From Mytilus trossulus (taxonomy: Eukaryota > Mollusca > Bivalvia > Mytilida > Mytilidae): 64,000 nt of DNA. The stretch lies in contig NC_086378.1 of the NCBI RefSeq assembly GCF_036588685.1, positions 29,427,578-29,491,577 of the forward strand, in the 5' to 3' direction. Under the pieces are notes generated by a model that searched no databases, was not told the DNA's origin, and saw only the letters and a list, made by a program, of their open reading frames with translations. Below, piece by piece: positions 50,661 to 63,480 of the stretch; position 1 is the first letter of the stretch; the number at the start of each line of letters is the position of its first letter. The position numbers were made by a program, and so were the translations under genes.

Positions 50661-51600
50661 TATGCAATTAAAGGTATGCTGATTTTTGCAGCACAAGGAG
50701 GTCAGGATAAGGTACAGTTTTGGCATGAAATAACTGCCACTTTATTTGAACTCAAGACAAAAAAAACATTAATGCTTGAAATTGCAGAATTTTACATAGA
50801 AAGCAATGGGGCTATGCATTAATGGTTTTACACCTATTTAAAATGATAATTGCTACCCTGCTTGTGTTTTTAGAAGCAATTATTGCAGTCGGTCAAAATC
50901 TAGTCGTTATAATTGTGATCCATGGATTTTGAACGATAACTGAAGTTGATTATACAACTTTGGTACTTTTTTGTCGAAATTTTGGTGATACATTACCATT
51001 TTCCAAGTCTGACAAACTTAGTGTGTGGTACCTAGCTTTCTGAGACAAACCAAGGATCTTGTTGAAAACTGTTCCTACAAAACACGTACCGACACATGGT
51101 AGCATTCTTAATAAAATATCAATTGCAGTTATCGTCCTTTAATATTGATGATTGTAATTTTCTCAAGAACCTATTAAATAAAACATTTTTCGACAATTAC
51201 ATTTGAAAAGTACAAAAAATGATGAAAAAACCAACATGCAAATGATAGCATAATATCATAAACATCCTTCTGTAAGATAAAACTGCAAGAAGTCATTTGT
51301 AAAAATACCAAAGCATACAATATTTTGGTTGAGATTTAAAGTTTCATATCAAAAATTTAATTAACTTGCTCCTCATCTAATGAAATTTAACTGAAGGTGA
51401 AGGTGTCAACCTTTCTCTGATACAGTTAGACAATGGTGTTCTCCTGGATATACTGTGATTTTTCACAGCGGAGTAGAACATATGCATTGCTTCTGCCAGT
51501 TTGGGTGGTAAATTGCCTAAGTCCTATTGGGTTGTAAACTACCTAAGTCCTATCGGGTTGTAAATTACCTAGGAGGATGTCTAAGGAGAGGTAAAGGTAA
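50661..51600. other. No gene or repeat recognised
   Basis: AT-rich sequence; a near-duplicate CTAAGTCCTAT(T/C)GGGTTGTAAA pair at about 51518 and 51543. Confidence 0.45.
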
Positions 51601-51624
51601 TATTTAATGGTAAGTAAGAACGAG

Positions 51625-52245
51625 AGAGTGAGTGAATGAGCTGGAGAGAGAGAGAGCGCGAGAGAAAATGAGAGGGGGAAGAGAGCGAGAAAAAATGAGA
51701 GGGAGTATAGAGCGAGAGAAAATGAGAGGGGGAAGAGAGCGAGAGAAGATGAGAGCGAGAGAAGATGAGAGGGGGAAGAGAGCGAGAGAAGAGAGAGCAA
51801 GAGAACAGAGAGCAAGAGAACAGAGCGAGAGAAGAGAGAGCAAGAGAACAGAGCGAGAGAAGAGAGAGCAAGAGAACAGAGCGAGAGAAGAGAGAGCAAG
51901 AGAACAGAGCGCGAGAAGCGAGCGAGAGAAGAGAGCGAAAGTGAATATGAGTGAAGAGAGCAAAAGTGAATGAGAGAAGAGAGCGAGTGTAAATCAGAGA
52001 GCGAAAGTGAATGAGAGTAAATGAGAGAAGACAGCAAAAGAGTGAAGGAGCGGGAGAGAGAGTGAGAGAGCGAGAGTGAATGAGCGGGAGAGAGAGCGAG
52101 AGTGAATAAGTGGGAGAGAGAGAGAGCGAGAGTGAATGAGCGGGAGAGAGAGCGCGAGAGTGAATGAGCGGGAGAGAGAGCGAGAGTGAATGAGTGGGAG
52201 AGAGCGAGAGTGAATGAGAGACAGAGAGAGAGATGATGTTACATT
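51625..52245 (+). repeat. GA-rich minisatellite
   Basis: Units of GAGAGAGCAAGAGAACAGAGC, then GAGTGAATGAGCGGGAGAGA. The ORFs on both strands are low-complexity artefacts. Confidence 0.95.
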
Positions 52246-52772
52246 ATTTGTTTTAGAGAGAGAAATTCTGTGTATACTTGTATAGGAATTCTAAAATCTC
52301 CCTGTAAATGCATTTCATAACCATTTTAGCAAGTTGTCTAGCTTGGAGATATACAAATTACTCTTGTTGATCCATGTTTATATACAAAAGTATTTTTTTT
52401 TTTATCAAATCACTCTCCTTTTTTAACATGTAGAAAAAAAAGGGGGACACAATTATCAATTATAGTTAATGTTTGGACCACTGTATTTATATTCAAGTAA
52501 GAATCTCTGATAAAAATAAGAACCAAATCAAAACTAGTAAAATTGAAAAAGTGTCATATCTGTCACTATTAGTATCCAGATGTAGTTTTCTTTGTTTGAC
52601 GTTACTACCAGTCCAATTAAAGCTTGAATTCAGTGATACAGTGTTTTGACAACATGTGTTTTTCAATGTTAGAAGTAAAAGGAAATTAAGCCAAGCAGAA
52701 GTCAATATACCAAGTTAAGTGCTGTTATAGGTATAGAACCACTAATTCAGGCCCTTAAATTACAGAGTCACG

Positions 52773-54029
52773 TTATACGAACCAGATACACACAAAAAGT
52801 CGCATATACAAAACACACCACCAAAAACTGAAAGATAATACAAACACATTGACGGGATGTTTAAGTACCGAGCCACGTTGAATGGATATCGCATAAAACA
52901 ATCCAACAGTTAAAGTAATGTTAATAATAGAACAAAGACAAATGAAAGAACAATATAACACGTTGTTAAGATGATAAACAACATCAGTACGCAGAATATA
53001 TACATGAAGACCGTCATGTATTATTTGTGAATTTGATACGGAATATTTATCAACAAGGTCTTGGTACCTTCCGATGAACTTTTTAGAAAAAGGACGAAAC
53101 GTACTTTGACACAGCCCTAGTTCATCAACTTTCTGCTTAGACACTGATGACGTTTTACAAAGTATGAATAGGAGGTGTAAACTCTTGAATATCGAATAAG
53201 TTGGAAAATATATATCCCATATGCAGGTGAAGTTGGTATATTGCTACTAAGGTGGGGGAAATTTATAATTTCAAATTTTTTTTAATCGTCTCGTTTGTCA
53301 TAGATTCTGGTACTGAGATGACTGTGTAAGTCAAATTCCAGATATACGTCTAAAATGAGGCGAAGGAAGCCGTGTCTGTTGTTTCTGTAATTTCTAGTTC
53401 TGGGTGATATATTAATGGAACCCAATGAGAAAAGTTCGGATTGTTTATGGAAAGAACATCATCAATATATCTGAATGTGAAATTAAATAATCTGCCTTTT
53501 TTTATCCTCTTGTTTTTGACAAGTGTCTGCAGGCACTCCGATTCAGATGAAAATAAGAAAGAGGTCGGCAAGAAGAAGCACACAGTTTGTTCCCATAAGA
53601 ATGCCGACAATGTCTTGGAAAAGTCTACCTTCAAACTCAACAAATATGTTGTCGATAAGAAACTCCAGTATACTGATCACTTGTTCTTCTGTGTAGCATG
53701 TTTTACCTTTTTGTTTGTCACTATTAACGAAAGATGCCTTATGATATCCCAAAGTAATATAATTAAAGGGTATGCTACCATTTTAATGTTGAAAGGCATT
53801 GTTGATTATTTCTTTCAGGCGATTTTTTAAGTTCACATGGGGACTGTTGGTATACAGGGTTGAACAACTTGTGAATGCGACGTTTGATAGTTTTAACCCA
53901 TTCTGACAAAGTTTCCAGTTCAACTTCTTCTCGGTTATCCCATGCTCTGGCGTAGTCCTCAATGGAATCCATAATTATTTTGAAGTTATGCTTCCAATTG
54001 ATGTGTCGGGGTTCTCCATCCCTTAGCAT
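52773..54029 (-). pseudogene. Penelope-like reverse transcriptase relic A
   Basis: Minus-strand pieces in order: 54029-53775 (ARAWDNREEVELETLSEWV, an N-terminal region), 53752-53543 (EFLIDNIFVEF and GILMGTNC, RT motif B'), 53643-53350 (FRYIDDVLSINN, catalytic motif C, and YHPELEI) and 53144-52773 (FIGRYQDLVDKYSVS, RT thumb). Frames shift between pieces, and the fingers between N-terminus and palm are deleted. No GIY-YIG endonuclease seen. The family call rests on the motif set from memory. Confidence 0.7.
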
Positions 54030-54249
54030 TCGGATAATGCAAGTATTATTTGTTATTGTAGTATTAAGCTATTATTTAAAAAAAAATGTATATAAAAATA
54101 ATTAAGGTATTATATTATTGCCGATGAGACAAGATATCAGACAACTGTCTTTTAGAACAAAATGATGTAGATGTTATAACGAAAGATCACCTTACGACCT
54201 TCATTTGTTCCATTTGTTTACAACTTTGTATTTTGTTAGTCTTATGGAC

Positions 54250-54890
54250 TCCCGTTTTGGAATTTACCTGTGAGTTCGGTATATTTCTTTTACTTTTTAA
54301 TTAAAACAATCATCATCTGTTTCAAAATTCTTTTTTTAAGCTATCTTCAATTTACAGTAAAAAGTAGAAAAAACATACATTTTCTTAAAATGTCCTGTAA
54401 CAAGTCAGGAAAATGGCAGTTGTTATCTTATAGTTCGTTTCAGTGTGTGTTGCATTTCTTAAAATGTCCTGTAACAAGTCAGGAAAATGGCAGTTGTTAT
54501 CTTATAGTTCGTTTCAGTGTGTGTTGCATTTCTTAAAATGTCCTGTAACAAGTCAGGAAAATGGCAGTTGTTATCTTATAGTTCGTTTCCGTTTGTGTTG
54601 CATTGTTGTTATCTTATAGTTCGTTTCCGTTTGTGTTGCATTGTTGTTATCTCATAGTTCGTTTCCGTTTGTTTTGCATTGTTGTTATCTTATAGTTCGT
54701 TTCAGTGTGTGTTGCATTGTCGTTTCTTTTTTATTTGTTGCAGTGTTTCTGTTGTTTTGTTGTTTTCCTCTTTTATTTGATGTGTGTCCATCGGTTTTGG
54801 TTTGTAATCTGGAGATTTGTTTTCTTTCAATCGATTTATAACTTTCGAACATCGGTATACTACTGTTGCCTTATTTGTATTCATGTCATG
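54250..54890 (+). repeat. Tandem repeat plus retroelement-like 3' sequence
   Basis: Three 74-base units (TGTCCTGTAACAAGTCAGG ... TAGTTCGTTTCAGTGTGTG) then four units of about 37 bases (TTGTTATCTTATAGTTCG), followed by a block ending ACATCGGTATACTACTGTTG. That block recurs at 62470-62620 and, inverted and short, at 61490. Confidence 0.8.
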
Positions 54891-55339
54891 TGTTTGAGCT
54901 TCTGATTTTGCTATTTGAAAAAAAAAGACGTTTCGTTATGAAATATCCTTTGAGTGGTTAGCATGTCGAATTGTACCATTGTATTGCTTATTCATGTTTT
55001 TCTCTGTCCTGAATGTTCTAACATTTATTTGTACTGTACTCCTGTCATGTAATGTTTTTTTTTTTCACATGTATACCAAGTAGAATTGGAGTTATGCTAA
55101 AAGAGTTTACAGTGCTGTACTTTACCAATTGCAAATAATGACCATAATCAAATGTTGATGGATTAATAATAATAAGATTGAGAGAATCATACAAACTATT
55201 TTTTCTTTCTAAATGTAGACCCTCATTTTTGAGAGTTTCTTACATTCTACCTCGAAGATACAAATTTCTGGTTTCGGGTTGCAATAATTCTTTTTTTGTG
55301 ACGAACCTCACTGAATCTACCAGGAAATAAAATGAAGAG

Positions 55340-56060
55340 GATATTATCAAAATGCTGGATCTTTTAATCGACAATGTATTTGTTGAGTTTGGAGGATTGA
55401 TATTTCAACAAACAGTCGCTATTCTAAAAGTAAACTCACAAAAATTCTGAACTCCGAGGAAAATTCAATCGGAAAGTCCCCAATCACATGGCAAAGCACA
55501 CGAAAACGAATGGACAACAATAAGAGGTACTAATTGTGCACCCCTACTGGCAGTTTTGTAATTGTACTCGTATGAAGCGGAACTCATTCAGAATAAAAAA
55601 CAAAATAAAGAGCATCTTGCAAAGTTCTTTAATTTTACTTTCAGGTACATTGATGATGTTCTATCACAGTGACTGAATAACCCATATTGCAGCCAATACT
55701 TACTTCTCATATATTCCAGTGAACTTGAAATTAAGGGTATATATACTATTTATACTAGAAGTTCTGCTCCATACATTGGTCTTTTCTTCAATATTGACAC
55801 AGGTGGACGACACTAAACTCTATGACAAACAGCACGATTTCAACTTCCCAATTACCAATTTTGCATTTCTTAACAGTAACATACTATCTGCCCCATCGTA
55901 TGCTGTTTGCATATCTCAGTTGATAAGTTGTGCACATGCATGTTCACACTATATGGATGTCATATAAATAAGTGTGCTCCTTACGCAGAAACTGCTCAAA
56001 CAAAGTTATGAGGAGGAAAGATTAAAAATGACAATCCGTAAATTTTATGGACACCTTACG
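55340..56060 (+). pseudogene. Penelope-like reverse transcriptase relic B
   Basis: LLIDNVFVEFGG, GTNCAPLLAVL, FNFTFRYIDDVLS, KLYDKQHDFNFPITNF and SAPSYAVCISQLIS occur in order but are broken by stops and frameshifts. Closest to relic A (same FRYIDDVLS), on the opposite strand. Confidence 0.75.
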
Positions 56061-56722
56061 AATTGGTTGATCCATTCGATGTGTCTGTGTCTAAAATACT
56101 AATTACGTTTTACCACGTCTTAGATTGTGGTTTATCATTTACGTCGTCTGTACTTTTAAGCACTGACCATGACCTTTTCCCCCTTTTTTGTTGTAAGATG
56201 GAAGTGATAAAAATTGTAATTTCACATCAAAATAGATTTTCCTAAAACCATAAGCAAATGTTAGCAAGTGGTCTGGAAAGGGAGATGGCAGCGCATAATA
56301 ATAAGCTGAACGATTAGTGAACATTTTATTGAAAAAAGTGTTTTGTAAAATTATTTGCACATGCTTACAAATGCTACACTCAGTCTTTTACTACGCCACT
56401 GAAACATTGATCATGTTTTGTTAGAGTTAAACAAATGACATGAAACATACAGCTAAGAAGCTCCCCACAAAAATGTTCTTGGATATATAATAAGACTATG
56501 TTTTCCTGCATTAGTAAGATCAATCTTTAAAACTGGATTCTTTAGTATATTCTAAAGAGAGAAGTTTATCTCAATCATGTGTTATATTAACGAATTCAAA
56601 TATAATGGTTAAGATAACAAATACTTATCTTGAATGACAAGGTTTAACAAAATCTGTCATTGTATTTAATCAAATTATTAATGATGTAGACACATTATTT
56701 AACTATCAATTCAACTCATCAA

Positions 56723-58623
56723 ATGTTTCAAATATACAATATGTGTGAAAATGCACCTACTTCATGTAATTGTAGTAATTCCGAATATATTTATGAACCC
56801 ATTTCCCATGTTATAACAGGAGATCTTAACATCGTTCAAGACCGAGAGTTAAAATCATTTCTCAGTAAAGGACCTAAATATCGTCCCCCGTCAATTATTA
56901 ATTGGAATGAGTGTCGTAATATCATCCACGACTCACTCCATACTTACTGTATGAAATTGATAAAACGGGAAAAAGCTGACAAAAAATCTTTGGACTCTTT
57001 TTTTAATTCAGTAATGAAGATAGTTGATATACGTATTCAACATTTTAAAGAATATTTTACTACATGTATAAACAATAACCACAATAAACCTATTTCTTGT
57101 ATCAAACATAAACTAAAAAACTAGCCAATGAATTTGTTTTTGTCCCGGCCGATAAAGCTGCTAATAATATTATTATTGTTTGACGTAAATTTTACATTGA
57201 GGTTCTGAAAAAGGAAATCACCAATTCACCAACATTCCAACTGACTCCATTTTCAGAAAACGAAATCTGTAACAAACATAAACTTTTAGCCACCGCTTTA
57301 CAAGCAGAGCCAAATACAATGAAAGTCCTAACTATGTATTGGCTTCCGAAGCTACACAAAACCCCTTACAAATATAGATTTATTTCGTCTTCAAGCCATT
57401 GTTCAACTACTAAATTGTCTATTATTCTTACCAGCACACTTGGTACAATTAAAAACCTTATAATAAATTGTTCAAATAAGGCCTTCGAAAATAGTGGAAT
57501 AAATTACTTTTGGAGTGTCAAGAACTCGTTGGAAGTACTTGATAAATTGCATGCTTATATTGGTGATTTTGAATCTGTTCAAAGTTTTGATTTTCTACCC
57601 TGTATACCACATTGCCTCACATTCTCATTAAGAAAAAATTCACACACCTAATTAAATGGGCATTCAAAAAATCAGAATGTGAATATATATGTTCAAACTC
57701 TTTTAGGTCATTTTTTAGTAGCAATAAACAAAAAAATTATGTTAATTGGACATGCTTTGATACTATATATGCCCTTGAATTTTTACTAGATAACATTTTT
57801 GATCGCTTTGGGGATTCCGTATATCGTCAGATTATCGGAATTCCAATGGGGACTAACTGCACCACTTATTGCGGACCTCTTTTTGTATTGTTATGAGTTA
57901 CAATTTATGACAAAAATAAGCAAAGACCCATCAAAACAACATCTGATAAACAAATTTAATAATACTTTTAGATATTTGGATGATATTTTGGCTCTCAATA
58001 ATGACGACTTCAGTATGTATATTAATGAAATTTATCCTGGTGAACTTACTTTAAATAAAGCTAATACTAACAATGACCACTGCTCTTTCCTCGATCTTGA
58101 TATCTATATCACTAACGGAAAGCTAAATACTAAAATTTATGATAAAAGGGATGATTTTTCATTTCCTATCGTTAATTATCCGTTTTTAGATGGTGACGTT
58201 CCCTTGTCACCATCTTACGGTGTTTATATATCTCAACTTGTACGATTCGCTCGTGTATGTAACAATGTTTTAGATTTTAACGAGAGAAATTTATGTATCA
58301 CTGAAAAATTATTACACCAGGGTTTTCGATATCACAAACTAGTCAAAACATTTACTAAATTTTATCATCGGTATAAAGACATCATTCGTAAATATAGCTC
58401 AGCATGCAGACTTCTTATACGCTCAGGTATTTCACATCCAATTTTTTATGGAAATATTCTTTATAAAGCACACAGGTGTCAGTATTCACCTCATAAACTT
58501 ACAAAACCTTTGAATAGACTTATTAAGAAGGGATATAATTACGATACTGTTGTCAAGTCATTAAAGATTGCATATTTTGGCGTTAATATTGAGTCACTGA
58601 TAAGGTCTTTGCATCGGAACTAA
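56723..58623 (+). pseudogene. Penelope-like reverse transcriptase C, near full-length but broken
   Basis: N-terminal SNSEYIYEPISHVITGDLNI (56723-57124, stop TAG), then PADKAANNIIIV, a TGA at about 57181, MYWLPKLHKTPYKYRFISSS (57319 on), a frameshift near 57600, DNIFDRFGDSVYRQIIGIPM, another shift near 57890, and a 274-codon stretch with FRYLDDILALNND (catalytic YLDD), KIYDKRDDFSFPIVNYPFL, SPSYGVYISQLVRFARVC and the thumb to the stop at 58623. Followed directly by its 3' UTR. No endonuclease domain recognised. Confidence 0.8.
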
Positions 58624-59265
58624 ACACATTTATTCTAAAAACAGTTGTTGGCATGACACGGGTTATGTTCTTCTCATATATGTTATGATGGTATGATACT
58701 AAACCCCTAACGGGAAGGATTGTGCCTGATGTTCATATGATGAAATCATAATCTTTCAGTCAGTTTAATTGAAGTCTGGAGCTGGCATGTCAGTTAACTG
58801 CTAGTAGTCTGTTGTTATTTATGTATTATTGTCATTTTGTTTATTTTTTTTGGTTACATCTTCTGACATCAGACTTGGACTTCTCTTGAACTGAATTTTA
58901 ACGTGCGTATTGTTATGCTTTTACTTTTCTACATTGGTTAGAGGTATAGGGGAGGGCTGAGATCTCACAAACATGTTTAACCCCGCCGCATTTTTGCGCC
59001 TGTCCCAAGTCAGGAGCCTCTGGCCTTTGTTAGTCTTGTATTATTTTAATTTTAGTTTTTTGTGTACAATTTGGAAATTAGTATGGCGTTCATTATCACT
59101 GAACTAGTATATATTTGTTTAGGGGCCAGCTGAAGGACGCCTCCGGGTGCGGGAATTTTTCGCTAAATTAAAGACCTGTCGGTGACCTTCTGCTGTTGTT
59201 TTTTTGTTTGGTCGGGTTGTTGTCTCTTTGACACATTCCCCATTTCCATTCTCAGTTTTATATAA
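58624..59265 (+). mobile_element. 3' UTR/tail of Penelope-like element C
   Basis: Landmarks: GCGCCTGTCCCAAGTCAGGA, GGGGCCAGCTGAAGGACGCC, TCGGTGACCTTCTGCTG, TGACACATTCCCCATTTCC, ending CTCAGTTTTA. This is the parent of at least six orphan tail fragments in the window. Confidence 0.85.
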
Positions 59266-59734
59266 TACTCTGAAAAGCAAATTTTTACTGTATTTACGTT
59301 GTTACATTGACACTGTTATTATTGAAAATAATACACGTTTCTTTGATTAGTGTTTTAATTTATTTTGAATTTTGGAACTTAGTCAGTCACATTTGTTTTT
59401 TGTTTTATTGTTTATCTTTGTCTATAAATTACAAATGCTATTTTCTGAGATTCGGTATATCGGAATATTTTTACAAGTTTTCGTGTATTGTCATATATAT
59501 AATTGAATAATATATAACTTGTTGTATTTTAAATTGTGTCATGTTGCACTTACATACCAGGACATACTCAAATGTCAAATAAGTACTAGAGTACGAAGGT
59601 CAATATGTCAACCCGTGTAAGTGATTGAGGTCGATAGTAGGCATATAACAACATCATAGGATTATCTAGCCTTTGTGGAAATGATTCAATTATAAGAATA
59701 AAGATAACTTCAAATGGTAAGTATTAACAAAGAA

Positions 59735-60055
59735 CTATATAATAAGACAACACTTCTGGTTCTCTGAAGTTTGGTAGTACAAAAATAGGAACTTCTGATC
59801 TGAACAACAGGTCAAATCAGCTCTTTTATCAAAATTCCATATACTTTATAGTTCAAAAAAATCTTTCAACAAGGATTCTACAGTGATTCCAAGTCCACAA
59901 GCTTTCATTTGATGCTACAACTAACCAAATATACCATCAATTGACAAAGAAACAGCTATGCGTAGGAACTGTTTTGTTTGAAATGTGTACTACTTTCTTG
60001 TATGTTCTTCCAACCGGGCCTGAATTTGTGGTTCTATACCTATAGATCTATATGT
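59735..60055 (-). repeat. Dispersed repeat, copy 2 (inverse of 49670-49989)
   Basis: See copy 1. This copy ends ATTTGTGGTTCTATACCTATA on the plus strand. Confidence 0.8.
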
Positions 60056-60690
60056 AGAAAATGGTGGATTAAAACTGGTTTTATAGCTGTATAAACATCT
60101 CGCTTGTATGAGCTTTGCATGAAACTACATTATATTGCTAACTTTTTTCAATATTTAATAAATAACTGCACTGTAGATAAACTGTAGTCAATTCAAGATA
60201 GTAAGTTTTAACTGTTGAAAAATGCCTTTTTATACAGGCTTCGAAGCCTTCTAAAAACATCTAAATACAAACTTATATCTGATTCTCACAAAAAAAAAAG
60301 ATTCCTTAAAAGGCATAGTAATAAAACGTAGTTTGGACATGTTTAAAGCAATTAAAAATAACCACCACCCATCTTTCATTTGACGTATTCCTCGTTTCAA
60401 ACTTAAGATGGATTGAAAAAATGGTCTAAATGCTGAAAAATTGAAAATAACTAGTTAAAATGGTATGTGTCCAAAGCGATTTTCTTGATTTATCGTTGTC
60501 AGGACAGCCAAAGCCTTTCACTTAGTACTTGAAAGTCAGTGATGTATTTGAACCGAAACAGATCAGAATCTTGAAGATTAAAAGGACAGCCGAATATATC
60601 TCAGGCTAACTTTACCTGTGATAATTGAATAATCGAAAATGAATCAAAACTTATAATCCATTTTTTTTTTTTTTTTTTTAGTTAAATCAT
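60056..60690. other. No gene recognised
   Basis: AT-rich sequence with a T run at 60661-60679. Confidence 0.45.
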
Positions 60691-60693
60691 ATA

Positions 60694-61090
60694 TTAAGGA
60701 TGTCTGCTTGTCATGATTTGGAATTTTTGTCAGATTTTCAGAATCCTCTGGTTTTATCCATTTGAAAGCCTTAAAAAAATTTGCCCATGAACCCCCATTT
60801 TTCTTTTTATAAATCTTTCACATGTATAATTATAAACCATTTGTAATAGTCTCTTAAATCTTATTTATTTTTTCATAGTATTTGAGGACTTTGACTGGTC
60901 AATGATAAAGCTATGAAAAATCAAGAGAGAACATTTTCCCGCCAAAATTCCAAAGGCTTATATCTCGAAAACGAGCACATTGACCCCTATATTTTTTTTG
61001 CTTTTTTGAAACCTCAATTAGTCTCCTATCAATATATACTTGTTTCATGAAAAGTTATTTATTTTGAAACTGAGCAGCGAACATCCTTAA
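60694..61090. mobile_element. MITE with TTAAGGATGT ends, about 397 bases
   Basis: The left end TTAAGGATGTCTGCT and the inverse of the right end (TTAAGGATGTTCGCT) match with minor differences. TTAA at both termini may be the target site. No ORF. Confidence 0.65.
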
Positions 61091-61269
61091 TCATGTTAAT
61101 ATTAATATGAAACTTCAAAATAAATAAACAATCAATTCTATAAAGGTTTGTTATAACTCACTCGCTATCGACTTCTTTGATGGATATACCCATTATAGTC
61201 GTATCAAATTGGACAGGTGTCATTACGAGTTTGATGATCGTTATGGAATATCTGTTTCAAAGATATTGA

Positions 61270-61560
61270 CGACGAATATGTTCAGATGATCATTACCACA
61301 ATCCCGTCATCTTCTCACCGAATGTAAATGTCAAAAAAAAACTTATCATAGGATTGTACTACACGAGTAGATCAGTATATCCGGGGCACCTGCGATCTAC
61401 CACAATGTTGTGGTTGGATTCGTGTTACCTTTCTATGTTGTGTTTTGTGTACTGTTAGTTGTTTTTGTTTGGTCTTTTTCTACTTTGATTGCCAATAAAG
61501 GCAACAGTAGTATACCGCTGTTCAAAAACAATTTTCAAGGCGCTGTCAGTTTGTATTATC
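61270..61560 (+). repeat. Dispersed mussel repeat with a small internal insertion
   Basis: CACAATCCCGTCATCTTCTC, CCGGGGCACCTGCGATCT, TTTCTATGTTGTGTTTTGTG and GCGCTGTCAGTTTGT follow the order of the family copies at 13713-13876 and 27865-28095 (inverted). About 40 bases (GATTGCCAATAAAGGCAACA ...) interrupt it and match, inverted, the end of the block at 54890. Confidence 0.6.
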
Positions 61561-62465
61561 TTATAACTAGATGATTTGAAAACATTTAATTTTAACGTCT
61601 TCATTCTGTTAACTTATAAACAGCTGGTTAATATTTTTCTGACCAGTTTAACAGTTTAATCTGATGAAAACATATTCGATCTTGTCATAATTTTGAATGA
61701 ACTGAGTCCTTTTTGAATATATAATTAACTAATATATAACTTGTTGTTGTTAAATCTGTGTCATGGTGTACTTGAATTACCATAATATAATTAATGTCAA
61801 AAAAGGAAACTAGAGTTAAAATAAAACATCTGTTCAGTTCAAGCTTAATATGTCGATCTGTATAAATAAGTGCGTTAAAGTAGTGAGCACATACAGGTAG
61901 CAACATCATAAGATTATTGAGACTCTAGTGAGAAGGTCTTATTATAATAGAAGAGATAAATCCCTGGTACTAAAATGGTAAGTATTAACAAAGAACTTTA
62001 TAATTGGACAATTATACCCAAATAATGGCATGTAATACTGTTATTTCATCATGAGTTTAAATGTCAATCGACAAAAAAACGTAAAATATATGACAAAAAC
62101 TGTATATGATGTTAAGGTAAGTTTTGACGATACGTGTATGCTGTAACACCATTGTCCCAGGTTAAGGGAACGTTGAGTGTTGATAACATCTATTTTATGT
62201 GACTGAATGTAGAAGCTACTTCTATGATCGTACTCGATTGCTATTTTGTATATCTATTTTACGTTTATTATGTTTTCATAAAATCAAGCCGGCTGATTTA
62301 TTGTCTTAATTGTGCCACATTTTGTTGCTCAGTGCTAAACGATATTGAATGACCTATAATACCTCAAATCCATAATGATTTCGTGTGGACTAGAAATCTC
62401 ATTGGCAATCCTTCCACATCTCCATATGTTATATACGAAAACACAGATAATTATTTGTAGTATTT
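61561..62465. other. No gene recognised
   Basis: AT-rich. 61720-61985 resembles 59500-59760 in patches (AATATATAACTTGTTGT, GGTAAGTATTAACAAAGAAC), so these are two diverged copies of an unnamed repeat. Confidence 0.45.
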
Positions 62466-62469
62466 GTAT

Positions 62470-62625
62470 TATTGCAAATCTGTGTTTCTGTTGTTCCGTT
62501 GTTTTCCTCTGACATTTGATGTGGTTCCCTCGGATTAAGTTTATGTCCTTGCTAAGTTGTTTTTTTCAATTGGATTAAGAGTAATGAACAGCGGTATACT
62601 TCTGTTGCCTTTATTAATCATGAAT
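62470..62625 (+). repeat. Copy of the retroelement-like block at 54735-54875
   Basis: GTTTCTGTTGTTCCGTTGTTTTCCTC and AACAGCGGTATACTTCTGTTGCC match in order. Confidence 0.65.
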
Positions 62626-62894
62626 AAAAGTAGAAATATGACATAAACCAATGCGACAGTAAGCGTTATCGCAGGTAAAAGAACAGTCTTTAGAAATAGC
62701 CACATGACATATGATATGTCTACCCTAATCCACTCATATTCTAGAAAAAAGTTTATTTATTCTCATAACACTACCAAGTGTTTTCTGAACTGACAAATTT
62801 GTATCTGCTTTTGTAGAATAAATTTCGTTTTCTAGTAAGGAAAAAGATGAATATTATTTTATTTATATACAATATATTTCTTACGGTTGGAAAC

Positions 62895-63115
62895 AACATA
62901 ACTGGTTCGATGACACTGCTGGTGGAGGTTTCGTCACCGAGGGTATCACCAGCCCAGTCGTATTTGGTACAACTTTTATGGAATTTTGGGTCCTCAATGC
63001 TCTTCAACTTTGTATTTGTTTTGCCTTATATTTGTTTTGATCTGATCGTCACTGATAAGTCTTGTGTAGACGAAACGCGCGTCTGGCGCATTTAATTATA
63101 ATCCTGGTAACCTTT
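62895..63115 (+). repeat. Dispersed mussel repeat, short form
   Basis: CTGGTTCGATGACACTGCTG, GAGGGTATCACCAGCCCAG, ATTTGGTACAACTTTTATGG, AGACGAAACGCGCGTCTGGC and AATCCTGGTAACCTTTGAT are landmarks of a family I recognise from mussel sequence. Confidence 0.7.
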
Positions 63116-63264
63116 GATTGTATTAATAAATTATTGATATTTTTAAATGTGTGCAAATGCATGTTGAACAGATCCATCTTTTATTGTTTTTGGAAGCTGC
63201 TATCTTTTTGATGACCTGTGGAATATATAGGTAGAATTATGAAATTTACGACCATTCATACAAT

Positions 63265-63480
63265 TTTTAGTGTTTTGTGTATAATTCGGAGTTTAGTATG
63301 ACGTCCATTATCACTGTACTAGTATACATATTTGTTAAGGGGCCAGCTGAAGGACGCCTACGGGTGCGGTAATTTCCCGCTACATTGAAGACCTATTGGT
63401 GGCCTTCGGTTATTGTTTTCTCTATGGTTGGGTTGTTGTAGCTTTGACACATTCCTCATTTTCTTTCTCAACTTTATTGG
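63265..63480 (+). mobile_element. Penelope-like 3' tail fragment
   Basis: GAGTTTAGTATGACGTCCAT, GGGGCCAGCTGAAGGACGCC, ATTGAAGACCTATTGGTGGC and TTTGACACATTCCTCATTTT in order. A small inverted piece (GACTTTGGACAGGTGTAAAC) lies near 63745. Confidence 0.85.

Noticed and set aside
51543..52037. Long Ser/Leu- or Arg/Glu-rich ORFs
   Set aside because: Low-complexity GA/CT minisatellite read in different frames.
54641..54905. Hydrophobic ORFs suggestive of membrane proteins
   Set aside because: They come from TTGTTATC tandem units and a T-rich retroelement-like tail.
62771..63095. ORFs of 78 and 82 codons on opposite strands
   Set aside because: Both lie in a dispersed mussel repeat.
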